Shown piece after piece: positions 11,881 through 24,404 of a stretch of 64,000 nucleotides of DNA. The DNA is taken from the NCBI GenBank assembly GCA_949152475.1, contig OX424568.1, forward strand, positions 22,977,667-23,041,666. Reading direction: 5' to 3'. The stretch's first letter is position 1, and each line of letters starts with the position of its first letter. The position numbers and the translations under genes were made by a program. Source of the stretch: Terebella lapidaria. Taxonomy: Eukaryota > Annelida > Polychaeta > Terebellida > Terebellidae. Below the pieces are notes generated by a model. That model searched no databases, was not told the origin of the DNA, and saw only the letters and a program-made list of their open reading frames with translations.

Positions 11881-12937
11881 AATGACACACTTTTACAGGT
11901 TTTAGGGAGTTAAATGACCCATAATTGAAAAAGAAGAATATTTCATAAAAATTTATATTGTCGAATGCACGATGCCATACTGGTGATTGTTTGAACACTG
12001 TTGAATCAAAGATATTTTGAATTTTGGCCCCTCTGAATGGGCCCTCCACTGAGTCTTTTCACTGAAAGTATGAAATTGTGTCAAACTGGTCATTTGCGGC
12101 ACTAAAATTGCCCCCAAAAAGGCATTCTAAATATTAAAAATCGTAAATAGCTTATTGACTCATATGGGCAGGTATAAAGATATAAAAATATAGACCTAAA
12201 GACCCGTATTGCTTAACAAATACGTTACTTGATAAGTATGGTTGTATGTTCACAGAAAGCAATTCTTACAAAAACAAATAAACCAGGCCATGTCCGCGTT
12301 ACGCCCTAGACCCATCAGCATTATCCTTGCTTACATGAATTACGCACACAATACGTGGCGAAATTTCAACTCCAACCAAACAAGTTGCTCACCACCACCG
12401 TTAGGCAACACAAACGAAAATAGTAAAAATCAATTAGAGGATACGTGGCTGTGTAGGTTTAAACGTGACATCTAATTCTTCTTCAATAGCGAGTAACATC
12501 TGTCCAAGAAATCGAATGCAAACAATGACCGAGTCAGTCGAAGAAACTTCTAATTGACCGCTATACTTGCGCCGCGTGCTCATAAGAACTCGAAGTCAAT
12601 CAATAAGAATATTTTGTTTTTGATTTTCTGACGTTTCAAAAGTGGCATACGTATTCATTCCCACATGTAGGATAAATGCCTAGAACTGCGTAATTGACAA
12701 GTATCTTGCCAGTTACACTTTTGTACGTTTTCTTTTATTTTTGGAGGTGAAAGCTGATGAAATTCTACCAAATTTATCGTCATCACCATCAGTAGAATTT
12801 ATAATAAATCGGAATCATTCAATCAAGGAACTTGGAAGGAAGCAACAGGCACAGAAAAATAATTCAACAATGTCATGAAAATATCGTACATTAAAATGAT
12901 CGAAAAGACACGACAAATTCTTTAAGGATATACATGT

Positions 12938-12990
12938 ACACATATATATGAGGATATAATTTGAAGGTTTATATTATTCACTGATTAAAA
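12938..12990 (+). promoter_or_regulatory. Possible TATA region and short leader of the HG-repeat gene
   Basis: CATATATATGAGG near 12941 lies about 45 nt ahead of the ATG, and GATATAAT lies a little further on. Either could act as a TATA element with a very short 5' leader. The region is AT-rich, so this is weak. Confidence 0.25.
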
Positions 12991-14568
12991 ATGACAAGAA
13001 CAACGATACTACTTCTAATATCTGGAGTTTTAACTCACATCGTTGTCGCACCACCGCCAACTCCGAACAGACAAAATGGTGAGTTACGTTTTTTCACCAT
13101 GTTCACACGATTATATCTTACACTATGTATTAAGCCTGCAGTTCAGTGAGAGTCAATGGCACCAACAAAAATACCAACAAGAGTATATATTGTCTACTTT
13201 TCTTGTTTGGCGCACGTTCGAACTGAACAGGATATATTTTCTGCTTGCACATAGACCTATATCCTTATGTAGCCAGTCCAAGCCTTAAAAAATCACGCAA
13301 AATGTATTTTCTAATTTTCAAATGTGTCAGTTTGTGTCAGTGCATTCTCAATATATACTAGTACATTATGTACAAAAAAAAATCGGCGATTTATTTAATG
13401 GCGTAGACGTATGAATAGTAACTGAGTCTGCACAAACAGCAGGCACGATCGGGTATAAATTATCATGCATCACATGAAGATATTTGTCGTTTCAGGTCCC
13501 TGTATCGGGATGGACTGTTTACACGGGGTCCTGATGCATGGGGATAGCAAACAAGGGGACAATCACCAGGGCGAAGACACCTTCGAGCGGCTCGAGTCCG
13601 CCGACCGCTTGCGGGCCTCGGCGGGGCAGATAGGCCCCTGTCGTGGGGAGGACTGCATGGAGCGGATCCAGCATGGCGGAGCGGATCCCGAGGCTGAGCA
13701 TAAGGCCGCGCAGAAGGCGCCAGGGGTTGACAAGCTGGAGCAACAGGGGCCCTGTCGCGGCATGGATTGTATGCATGGCGTGCTCATGCATGGTGATAAG
13801 GAGCAAGGTATTGATCATAAAAAGAAAGATGCTAAAGATCGGAAAGTCAGGAACGAGGTACATCGAGGCCAAGTCCCAAAAGTCGACCCCGACGCAGCCC
13901 TGCATGTCGACAAAGTTGACCACACTAAAAAGGCAGTCACTCAAAATTCCCGAAAGTACAAGGACAAGGCACCAAAGATGGATCCTGAGTCGATTCTCCA
14001 CGGTGCTGAGATCGACCACAAGGAGACGAAAGAGCCCGTGCAGCATTTGAAGCGAGAAGTGGAGGTAGGCAATCTCGAAGCTATGCTGCATGGCGGCCAG
14101 AAGGTCGACCACACTGCGCCTCGGGCGGAGAGAGTCGAGCAAGCCGACCACGCGCCTGACACGGTGGGGGACCTCGAGAGTCTACTCCACGGATCCGCCT
14201 GGGAACATGACCTCCACAATAAACCTCGCGCAGAGCAGGAGCCTCGGCCCGAAGCGGAGTCTAAGAGGGAGACTGTGGGCGTATTGGACCCGCACGCTAT
14301 GATCCACGGGAAGCGAGCCGTCCTCGGCAGGGTTCCAAAGGAGGACGAGGATGACTTCGAAGCTTGGCAGAAGGAGAAGGTGGCCGGGCAGGGCTTCACC
14401 CTCGCTTACATCACGGACACCATCGTCAACGAGCTGGACATGTTCAGACAACGCTACATCCCGCGCTTCTGGCAGGAACACCACGAGGACGACGTGCAAG
14501 ATGATGGTGTTGAAGGGGATAAAGCCATGGAAAAGAGACGCGTACACAAAACCAAAACTGAAATATAG
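12991..14568 (+). CDS. Secreted His/Gly-repeat protein with GPCxGxDC modules, family unknown
   Basis: Exon 1 (12991-13078) encodes a signal peptide (MTRTTILLLISGVLTHIVVA, then PPPTP). It ends at AATG followed by GTGAGT in phase 1. Exon 2 (13496-14568) follows a TTTCAG acceptor, giving 386 residues. Residues 30-129 hold three GPC-x-G-x-DC modules (Cys pairs 32/37, 78/83, 115/120), the only cysteines in the mature chain. Around and after them, about eight modules carry a hydrophobic residue then HG (HV once), most followed 4-8 residues later by [DNE]H, for example LMHGDKEQGIDH, ILHGAEIDH and MLHGGQKVDH. The spacers are Lys/Glu-rich. The C-terminus is acidic, with an amphipathic stretch near IVNELDMFRQRYIPRFW. 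Exon 2 is much more GC- and CpG-rich than its surroundings. I recognise no family. The paired His and CX4C motifs suggest metal binding or an extracellular matrix or mucus role, which is inference. Confidence 0.75.
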
Positions 14569-16708
14569 TCCACGTATTATGATAAATTTACCACTAGAGT
14601 CCCCTGGGATTCCAATAGGGTGTGATAGTTCTAAATTCATGCTTTCAACACTCAAAATTCAATAGCTACATTCCTCAATTATTTAGATTTTGTCTAGATT
14701 TCCATCCTCCAGCGAATTTCGTTTCGTGTTACATGGCCTTAAATCAAGCTGGCATTGTGGTCTGTAACAGGACCATCGTACGTGTACATATGAATATGTA
14801 ATTATATCTATGTAAATATGTCAATATACACTCGTTTTGTCATACGTGTTGGCTTGGTTTTTTTGGTACTAGATATGTATCTGAAACAAAATCAAAACCA
14901 CTAGTTAACGCGCTCGTTTGCCGATAATAAGAAGCTGTTTCAAGACAATTATGAAAGTACTGCTTACTAAAGAAAAGAATATATAATGAACAAATGATAA
15001 CGACGTCAAACTGTGTTGATTCCGTTTTTGTCAATCAGTTGTGCATGGCGCCTGGCTGACTGACACTGGATAAGACAGACACCTGCGTAAGTGAGACACT
15101 TTCACAAAATCCTGAGGGTGGCTCACATAGACAGGTTTGACTGTAAATGTGGAACGACATGTGTGAAATTTTATTGTTGAGTAAATTACAAACTTGATGC
15201 TATTAGAACTGATCTTTCAATCTTCGTTCAATTTATCTCAATATTCAGATTGGAATTTCTTTTAAACGTAGCATAGTCATAAAATATTGGTGATATTATA
15301 AAAAAAATGTTCTCTTTTATACAAGATTGATGGCATGCGTCCTAAAGAACAATTATATCTATACACTTCAATAATATATTTTACAGTACTTCTGACATTC
15401 TGAAAACAGTTTGTTAATGATGGAACACAATACACACATGTATGAAAAGGTGTTTATTAAACGACTTGTTCTACAATACAAACTGCATGGTTTCAATTCC
15501 GCTACTCATTGTGATTTCCAATTCAGCTAAATAAACTACTGACAAAAATAACGTATATTGCGTAAGGTCTTACAAGTCAATACTGATATCGAAATTATCC
15601 ATATTCACCGAGATTCAAAGTTTGATAACCGCACATCGTGCACCATGCAATCTTCATATACGCTCTGCTCCAAAAACAAATAATACACGAATTAAGTGGC
15701 TATATATAATGTAGTAATCCCAATGCCCGAGATTGTTCGTTTTGAACATGGTAGCCTCGGCATAGAGCATGGTATTGAATATTAGCAAAATCAGCAGTCA
15801 GCAATCTTTTGCACATTTTCAGTAATGATAGATTTCAGTGACACAAAACAACTCAAATTCTATGCTTATCATTTAATTGCCAAAAACGATATCAGCCCAG
15901 TAACTGCCCAGTGACATAAACTTACATAATCACAAGCCAATATCTCAAAATAATTTGCAAATCACTTTTTGTCCTATCTTTACGAGGAGTTATCTTCCAC
16001 TTTTCCGTAGAAAATATATGTTTATTTCCTTGTATATTATCATGAGGCAATCGATTCATTAATTTGTCCCTAAACTAATTGGTGACCAGTAAGCTTCAGA
16101 TAGTTGTGCACTTTTGTTGTGTGACTGGGGCTTTAGATCCAATATATGCTACGAGTTGCAGCATTTCTGTTTACATTAATGGTAATTGTTGCCAATTTGG
16201 TAATTGAAGCAAAGAATATTTATGATTGTGCAAGTTTGATAATTGTTTCATTTTTGGTTTGCGTTTGACCACCATCACTACAACATTTCAGTCTGCAAAA
16301 TATGTTAATATGAAATGCACCAACAAAGTATATGTCATTGTTGTAGAATATATGAAGAAAAAATTGAAATGAATTTGAAACTACAGAGGTTCTCTACAAT
16401 GAAATGGCATTAAATAAATAAATAAATAAAGAAATAAATAAATACTACATTGACCTACTAAATCAATTACCTTTCAACTTGCACGAAGAATGTATACTAT
16501 GTCAATCGTTCACAATATAAATACGTCATTTTTGTGTGTCAGTGAAACTAAATACTTGATTAACAACTTTGCGCAGGTGACAGTTAATATTGGTGTTGAT
16601 ACTAACTAGTGCAGAAATTGTTCCTCACATTCATTGTGTCATTTCATAATTGATTATTGCTGGGCATTATTGTGTTCCGTTTTACTACTGCCTCGCACAA
16701 ATACAAAA
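14569..16708. other. Intergenic, no gene seen
   Basis: This AT-rich stretch has no long frame and no paired splice sites next to recognisable protein. An isolated donor-like GTAAGTGAG near 15090 has no coding exon in front of it. A short AATA microsatellite lies near 16409-16443. Confidence 0.4.
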
Positions 16709-18520
16709 TTAGCCCAAGGGCTAAGATAGGTTACCGGACAACTTTAGTTGAAACAGGACAGGTGAGATATGACGTTAAGATAAACCAATCATCTTCGTGA
16801 ACTTCAATGTCATCATTAAGTGTGCAGCATATAACCTTGTATTCATGTATGTTCAAAATACAAATACAAGGTCTATCTACAAGTCTTTTGTCTATAAACG
16901 AAATTTACACATTTCTTGTTGGACGTGACACTGAGATATAGCACTCAATGTCATCTGACGTCAAGTTCAACGTCACCCAAAAAAGCCACATATATATGTG
17001 GTATACATGTATATGACTTCCAATTCCAGCTATACCTACAAACATTTTTTGGCTGTAGAGGCCAATTTACACACTCAAGGGGCTTTTTAAGCAATTCAAA
17101 GCACTCCATCTTTATACACAATGTCAGGGACCCCAATTAGCATGTTTTATAACAAAAATCTCAAAACTGATCAGATAAATTTGAAGGAAAACGACCAAAA
17201 ATTTAATTTGGGGCCTATTCAGCCTAAATTTCTAGCCTTTTGAGCAATTCAAGGCACTTTATACACTATATACATATTTATACACATCATGTCAAAAACC
17301 CCAATTACTATGTTTTGAAATAAAAATCTCAAAAGTGATCAGACAGTTTTCGATTAAAGACAAACAAGGTGCAAATTTGGGCATTTTTCGACTCAAAAAT
17401 GGCTGTTTTGACATTTCAAGGTCATCCAAGGTCAAATTCAAGGTCACCACACAAGTCTTCATATATGACTTCCCATTTGAAAGTGCTAATTTCTAAGCTC
17501 TATCTTCAAGCATTCTATGAGTACAGTCTAGGCAGCTCCCATTATGAAGGAAAAAAGTGCCGAAAATTTTCAGTCCCAAATTTTTTTCAAAGGGTGAAAA
17601 AATTTTTTTTGCCTAGAAATGGCCCAAAATGGATAGTAACGCAATATGGGGCAAAAAAAAATTTTTTCGTCGACCCGGCAAAAATTCAAAATGGCCGCCA
17701 CACGGAGACCAGCGATTCAAGGGCAACAAAACTTATACACATCATAAAGGTACATAAGGGGAATCTTCTGAAAACGAAAATCTCAAAATTGATCAGACAG
17801 TTTTCGAGAAAAGACAGAAAAACTGCAAATTTGGGCATTTTTTGACCCAAAAATGGCTATTTTGACCTTTCAAGGTCATCCAAGGTCAAATTCAAGGTCA
17901 CCACACAAGTCGCCATATATGACTTCCCATTTGAAAGTGCCAATATCTAAGCTCTATTTTTAAGCGTTCTATGAGCACAGTCCGAGCAGCTCCCATTATG
18001 AAGGAAAAAGGTGCCGAAAATTTTCTAAGTCCAAAATTTTTTTCAAAGGGTGAAAAAATTTTTTTTGCCTAGAAATGGCCCGAAATGGATAGTAACGCGA
18101 TTTGGGGCAAAAAAATTTTTTTCGCCGACCCGTCAAAAATTCAAAATGGCCGCCACACGGAGACCGGCGATTCAAGGGCAACAAAACTTATACACATCAT
18201 AAAGGTACATAAGGGGAATCTTTTGAAACAAAAATCTCAAAACTGATCAGACAGTTTTTGAGAAAATGGCCGCCAAAGTCCAAAATTGGCCATTTTTCGT
18301 CAAAAATGGCCGCCATTTTGAGAAAAATGCGAAAATAAAAAAACTAAAAAAAAACCCCCTCTTGAAATATTTTTTGGCATTTTTGTGCAAAATTTCAGAA
18401 AAATCTGCCTGTAAACTTTAAAGATACAGCTGTGGACGGACGACGGACGCCGGACGACGGACGGACGACGGACGCAACGTGACGGCAATAGGTTATCGGA
18501 CCATAGGTCCGGTAACCTAA
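16709..18520. mobile_element. GGTTACCGGAC element, copy B (complete, about 1.8 kb)
   Basis: The left end is TTAGCCCAAGGGCTAA (itself a 7-bp-arm palindrome) followed by GGTTACCGGAC. The right end is GGTTATCGGACC-ATA-GGTCCGGTAACC then TAA, a hairpin whose outer arm is the inverse of the left GGTTACCGGAC. The interior holds two direct copies, about 454 bp apart, of a block with TCAAGGTCATCCAAGGTCA, ATATGACTTCCC and CAGCTCCCATTATGAAGG. Just inside the right end is a GGACGGACGACGGACGC tract. There is no convincing protein-coding frame, so it is a non-autonomous element. It ends about 380 bp downstream of the UNC-93 stop codon. Confidence 0.8.
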
Positions 18521-18898
18521 TAAATGCAGCCTTTTTTAAATATATACATGTACAATACAAATACATAACCCACAAACACACTGTTATACATTGGTTACAC
18601 TCTTGTAAATAGGCTTGTTATAAACAGTTAATGTACATGAGTATTCTATTCGATGTGTACACAATAAAATATTATAGACAATTGATGCTCTGCAAGCAGA
18701 GAATACTGTGTTTGCTTGTTGTTGTTGTTGTTCCTTTTCATCTCTATCATCTCTATCACGCTTCCAACCGCCAACGCGCAAAATCATCGCGTATCCATCA
18801 TAACGCAATCCACCTCCCGCCTAAAACTGCATCCACAAAACTGCATTCAAATGTGCGCGTTGACCAACCAACCAAAGTATCCACATTTAATCCTGCCA

Positions 18899-21800
18899 TT
18901 AGGACCCGTCATCGCCAAAGTTATTAGTCTGCTCCCGCCTGACTTGATACTCGACGACTACGTAGCAGAGAATGGCGACGCTGAGCAGGCTGATGAGTAT
19001 GTATAGCTTGACGGCCACGCACACGTGCACGCCCAGGGCGAAGGCTAGCGAGGCCCCTAGACCTTGTAACATGCGGAAATTCTGGAAGGCGACGTCATGA
19101 TCGTCCGGGCAACTCAGGCACACCAAAACTGTCAAAAGAGAGCGGTACTTGTACGAATTTTCTCCTATAGTTACTGGATTAGATTTAGAACCAAACTCCT
19201 AAATTTTGGGTGTCATTGATAACTATAGATGTATAGATATATATTCAGATGCTTAGTTTTGTTATCATGGTAAAAATGCATATATTTATCGTAGGTATAA
19301 TTTAAGTATCCATTAAATTAGTCAGAACACCATTATATTTAGTTGAACAAGCAAAATAGTGTCTGTTTGTTTGTTTTCAATGTAATAGGCCGATATCCAG
19401 ACTCACGAAAATATTCCCCCATACTTACAATTACACTGGGTCTGCCAGATTGCGTCACAAATCCCCCAGAGTGCCGAGATAACGAAGAATACCGGGAAAA
19501 GTGACTTATCCGGAATCCACACTAGTAGGAAGACCATCAAGCCTAGGTGTAGGATACTGCCGACGCCTATGATGGCTTCCCTAGGCAGGTGCCTAGCTAA
19601 AACGCCCACTAGCACGGAGAAAACGGAGTTGGACATACCGAGGGTGATCATATTGTAACCCACGTGTTCAATGCCGATCGTGCATTTTATGTAGGACTGT
19701 GTGGGCGATAACAGGAGGGGAGGAGAGGAATTGTTGGTAAAATAAATTTTTATAATATATATTATATTTGAGAACAAAATGTCTACAGATTGGAAAAAAA
19801 GAGTATGTACTATTGCGATAACATATCAAAATTGTAATCGGTTTAAAAATATTTTCTTTTCAACGTGTTTGTACGTGTTATTGATAGTTTGTTTGTGAAT
19901 ATTCCGTTTGTTTTATCGTGATGTTGTTATTGGGTGACTCACCGAGTTGTAATCTGCATACACGAAGCCCTGTTCAAATCCGTTAAATATCAACATAGGG
20001 ATAAGAAGACGATATGTTTTATGATGTACAAGATGGCGCATGTTACTCCAGACCATCTGAAAAATAGAAAAATGAAATTCCAACACGTTAAAATATGGAA
20101 CGAGATTTTTCTTTACTTTATGGTGCCATTTAAGGATATTTGTATTCTATATTGGAGGCGACGTATCATAATGGTGTTGAAAGGTGATTTCATTTCAATC
20201 GCATTATATTTGTGGTGTTCGTACTAACGCGGTGCCATTAACCTGTGTATAATCAATAGGTTCCAAGGGTCGTTGGTACTAATCATTTCTTTGTCTTGGA
20301 ACAAGGTATTCCCAGATGGATGTTGAACTGTGATTAGAATTCAACCTCAGAAAAGTTCGATTTTTATATTTTCGCTTGACCATATACACTAATTACAATG
20401 CTCAGAATTATTATAATTCTCAGAATCATATATCGACTCTCGTTCGACAAACAGAGAACGTACAAGGGTTCGCGTAGTGTTGATTTGCGATCAAATGTTC
20501 GCAACCCAGTGCCAAAACACACCACATTTTAGTGCCTAATATTTAGCATTTAAAATCAAGACATGGTCGTTAAATCTGACACACTGTCAAAAGTCGACGA
20601 GTCCTTTCCACTACTAGTAAGCGAAGAGCTAGGAAGTCAGAAGCTTGCACTGTTGTTGTTGTTCCAAGGGCCAATATGTCAATTCGTCCGGCGGATAAGG
20701 ACATTACATTTCAGCCACCTGCGACCCATCAACTCAATGTCCCGAGGCGAGTACGGGGTATTAACGCAAGGTCTAGGCATTTTGCTGGTAGTCTCACACA
20801 AACGCGAAAATCCCCGTGACGATTTAACCGCAAATCCACACAAAGCCGCGAAAACATTTTTCACGTTGAAATAATGTATATAGTTGGGTATCGGGGTGTA
20901 TTTCTGACCTGTAGGCAAGGTTTCTCAGGGTCTGAAGTGGCTCCAATCTTCTCAAGAAAAAGGAGTATTAAGACGAACCCAGTAAAGGCGAAGACGAGAT
21001 AGGATCCCATCAACTTCATCACGGTGCTTGAAGCAGCTCTTACGCCTGGAAACAGCGTAATATTATTTTTTAAACAGAGCAACAGATATAGATGCATTGT
21101 AAATATGATGCGTTGTTAAGTTCGCAAAAATAAATCAGAAGTTATATACATGTGATGCTGATTTTGTTGCATAGATGTACGATTTTGATTCCAACGTTAA
21201 ATGCATTTTGTGACCATAATTTTATAGGCATATGCATATGATTAGGCGTAGGCATATGATTATTATATTAACGTATTTTCTGGTATTTTATTCTGCTCTA
21301 TCATCCTGCATTCCATGAATAATTCATCATGATCCACATGGTGGAAACCTGACTTATTTCCAGAAGAAAGACACTCGGTCAACTTTTGAGTAAGTGTGAT
21401 ACATTTGATATGGAACGGCTTACAAAGTGCCGCAATTTCTTCCCTATCAATCTCTTGGGCCAAGGCTTGCATGCGGCACTTAAATGACACCTTAGGCATG
21501 AAGATTAATATTCTGCCAAAGGTGATAGATTTCGCACTTTGTCTACTTGAACTCTTCACTGTGTCAAGATTACCACTGGGCATTCGAGAGGGCATACCAG
21601 AAATCTAGAAATGGATTTCGGAGTAAAGAACTATGATCGTGATGATGTGCTAACTGTGAAAACAAAAGAGATAACATCATTGCCCCTAAATGTCAGCTGA
21701 ATGAGTATTAGCGCATGCACATATGATGATTAGTATGCTGAAAACAATATAACACAGGAGTTTGAAATGGATTTTGAGGTACAATAATCCATTGGGGGTG

Positions 21801-23163
21801 ATTCGATCAATTTCTGGAGAATAATTTACAGTTAAGTATCCACAGACAGTTATGTTTTGGTCTTAGCAAAATCATGGCCCTGTCTCCGAAACTTGGAAAA
21901 ATATATATGAATCGGTTGAGAGTTCAAATGAATTTCACGAATATTGGACAGAAATAAGCACCCAGTAGGAATGGCACTACATGTACAGTACTGAATTTGA
22001 GAAAATGAGTGTATTTTCATTTGTCACACGAATGACTGTTCTGCTCATGGCACCATTTGAGTTCCAAGCTCTACTGAGAGACGATTTAGCTACTGACCTG
22101 TGAAGTTGTCATACGGCTGGCCCGTATCCATACAACGGTCATGGACCCCACACTTGGCTGACTCCTGGGACGTACTGTCCCCATAGTCCGAGTCCATTGC
22201 CCCAAACTCCGGGCCCAGCGAGGCATTTGTTAGCATCAGCGACGATACGAGGTTCCCCCAGATATGCGAAGTCTGTACACAAGCAAGGAATATCCCGTTA
22301 AACTTGTACATCTCATGTTGGGATAACTCCTTCGTCTCCTGTGCATAATCCACGGCGAGTTTTTGTATGTAGGTGACCTGCGCGCCCCAAGCGAGACTCT
22401 GTCCGAACCCTACGCCTAGCGAGGTTGGAATCAGCGTATAAAAATGCGGGTAGAAATTGGCAACGATCCAAAAAAGGTAAAATAGCAGGCCCAAGACGAT
22501 GGTCCACTTGGAAGTCAACTTGTTGATTAATACTGGCGGAAAGAGGCACGTCATAAACATAGAGCCGTAGACACAAGCCATGGCCGTCAGACCAAGACGA
22601 CGCTCCGTGTTCAGGCTCGACTGAAGGTTCTGGATCGAGCGGAACGCTGAGAAGACTAGGATGAAGCTAACGGTTAGAACGACGAGGTTCTTCCTGTACC
22701 GCCACGTGGAGTGCGCGATGTCCACCGCGTCGACGCTCTTATCCAGGGCTGCTAGGTCTTTGTCCACATGGTCCTTCTCCATCATGTGACTGGTCACGTG
22801 ACCAGCGTCCACGTGACCTTCGGCGTCTTCCACCGTTATATGAGGCATCTTCATCTCGAGGGCGGATCCGCTCCTGGATACGGCCCCGATGTGATTAGCC
22901 GTCGGCTCGTGGACATCCAACTCGATCTGCTCCTGTTGCGTAGCTGCTTTGTAGCTATCCTTTCGCTTCTTAGTGACGATGTGGTCGATGAAGTCGATCG
23001 CAGGGGCGTCGCCGGAGTCCGAGTTGGACTTCGTGGCGTGGCGGTAGCTCTCGCTACGCCTACGCTGTAGCTGCGTTGCGTATACGTAGCTTGGCCTTCG
23101 CGGGCGGTACAGGTCAAAATCGAAGCTGATGACCCCGCTCAAATCCCACGGAGAAAGCGACAT
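18899..23163 (-). CDS. UNC-93-like multi-pass membrane protein
   Basis: Five minus-strand exons join in phase: 23163-22098, 21045-20909, 20056-19943, 19696-19429 and 19128-18899, giving 604 residues. Similarity to UNC93A-type proteins runs the whole length: a first helix near 158-175, the IQNLQSSLN signature (LQSLQSSL in human UNC93A), FYTLIPTS, WGNL(V/I)SSL, the GFEQGF-x-x-[AS]-[DE]-Y segment, GI-x-x-VGY, ALWGICDAIWQTQ and HV-x-VKLYIL. The fold is that of a major-facilitator-like transporter with about 12 helices. Nematode UNC-93 regulates a two-pore potassium channel, and vertebrate UNC93B1 escorts Toll-like receptors; this copy is nearer UNC93A. The N-terminus is unusual: about 155 hydrophilic, charged residues precede the first helix, far longer than the few in human UNC93A. 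The ATG at 23163 (AACATGTC) is the best start. A leader acceptor with a long pyrimidine tract lies at 23415/23414, implying an upstream non-coding exon. Confidence 0.9.
21263..21595 (-). other. Unassigned 110-codon frame in UNC-93 intron 1
   Basis: A minus-strand frame lies in the intron between UNC-93 exons 1 and 2. The conceptual product is Lys/Ser-rich with several cysteines and no recognised motif. No paired splice sites link it to the host gene. It may be chance or a transposon scrap. Confidence 0.15.
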
Positions 23164-23419
23164 GTTTGCTGCCTCAGTTGAACCGCAAATCACAAGGAAA
23201 TTTCAGCTTGTTGAACCAACATTTGCGTTGGTATCAGCAGTAGTTACTGTCAATAGACATGCAGGGTTCTGTCCCAGGATGACTCAACCCCATTTCCGTC
23301 GTATCTTGGGCCTCCCGTCACGTTCCTGACGGCGTCAAGACACGGGTGATTCAGAAAGCATGCATCGTGGGGAATTTCTCATCATTTCCAGCTAATCATT
23401 TCAAGATTTGGCACCTGCA

Positions 23420-24400
23420 ACAAAGACAGAAAAAAACATGACACATGCAGCAAAGTTTTCATGCTTGGGATTCATTTTTTTACTTCCAAATCAGCTCGTA
23501 TCAACAGCGTGGAATAATTTATAACATCAAGGCATTTTTTATACATTTTAAACGCAAAGAATCACTTCACTTCACCATTCTGCACTAAGGCTGGAACGCA
23601 CTGAATCGATGTAAGTTCAGTGTGTCTAGTCTATGGCCTTACTGAACTAAAATTGTAAAACTGTGTCTAACTGTATATATTACAGTTCCTTTGAAAATTC
23701 CCCGCATAAGCAGGATGTTTTGAAAGTCATTTTTGAGTTCCTGGCAACACCTTTCTGGCGCAACAATATTTAAATTTATGCCATACCCTACATGTACTGC
23801 AGACAAAGAAAACATTTACAATAACCATGTTACCTAAAATTAGGTTACCAAGTGTTGACATGTAGAATCTATTTATAGTCCGTGCTTACATAATTTGCCC
23901 CATATATGTTTTTTTTTTCATGAATAACAAATGTCCTTGGTGGAACCTCCTGATAACAAACCATTGCAGCCACAACTCGGGAAGCCATACAATTCCATTC
24001 ATCGTAGATCACAATTATGATTATTTAACTCCGCAAAAAAGCACAGGGAAAGGCAAGAAACGAAGGTTGCAAATAAATTATTTCGTGAAAATGTCATCGA
24101 CATTATACTATCCGATCTATTGAAGATATCTCAAGTGGAGTAGAGATAATTGCGTAATGGAAGGAGCAGAAAACATGTGAATTTTCAAGTTGTCAATAAT
24201 CAGTTCAGTTATATTGATTGATTGTTATAACATTCAATCCTGCTTTTTGGACCGACCTTTTTTTTAAATTGTCAATTTTCAATACCTACTCTTTTTCGTC
24301 AATTCGTGGACTTGGTTTATTTTCAGTTGGTAACTTCATGACCTTCGGTGTAGTTCAAGCGCCAAATCGGGGAATATTCGCTTACTTTTATGTCAGAGTG
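23420..24400. other. Upstream region of UNC-93, no gene seen
   Basis: Beyond the leader acceptor no clear first exon or TATA box was found. Donor-like sites on the minus strand near 23832 and 23887 are weak. The stretch grades into the 40-bp satellite on the right. Confidence 0.3.
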
Positions 24401-24404
24401 AAAA

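Noticed and set aside
13496-14568. Neuropeptide precursor (HGKR amidation-type site)
   Set aside because: Only one HG module is followed by KR. The others lack dibasic sites, so regular peptide release is unlikely.
13519-14655. Antisense frames of 74-210 codons opposite the HG-repeat exon
   Set aside because: They mirror a GC-rich coding exon. Only the plus frame has a signal-peptide exon, matching splice phase and internal repeats.
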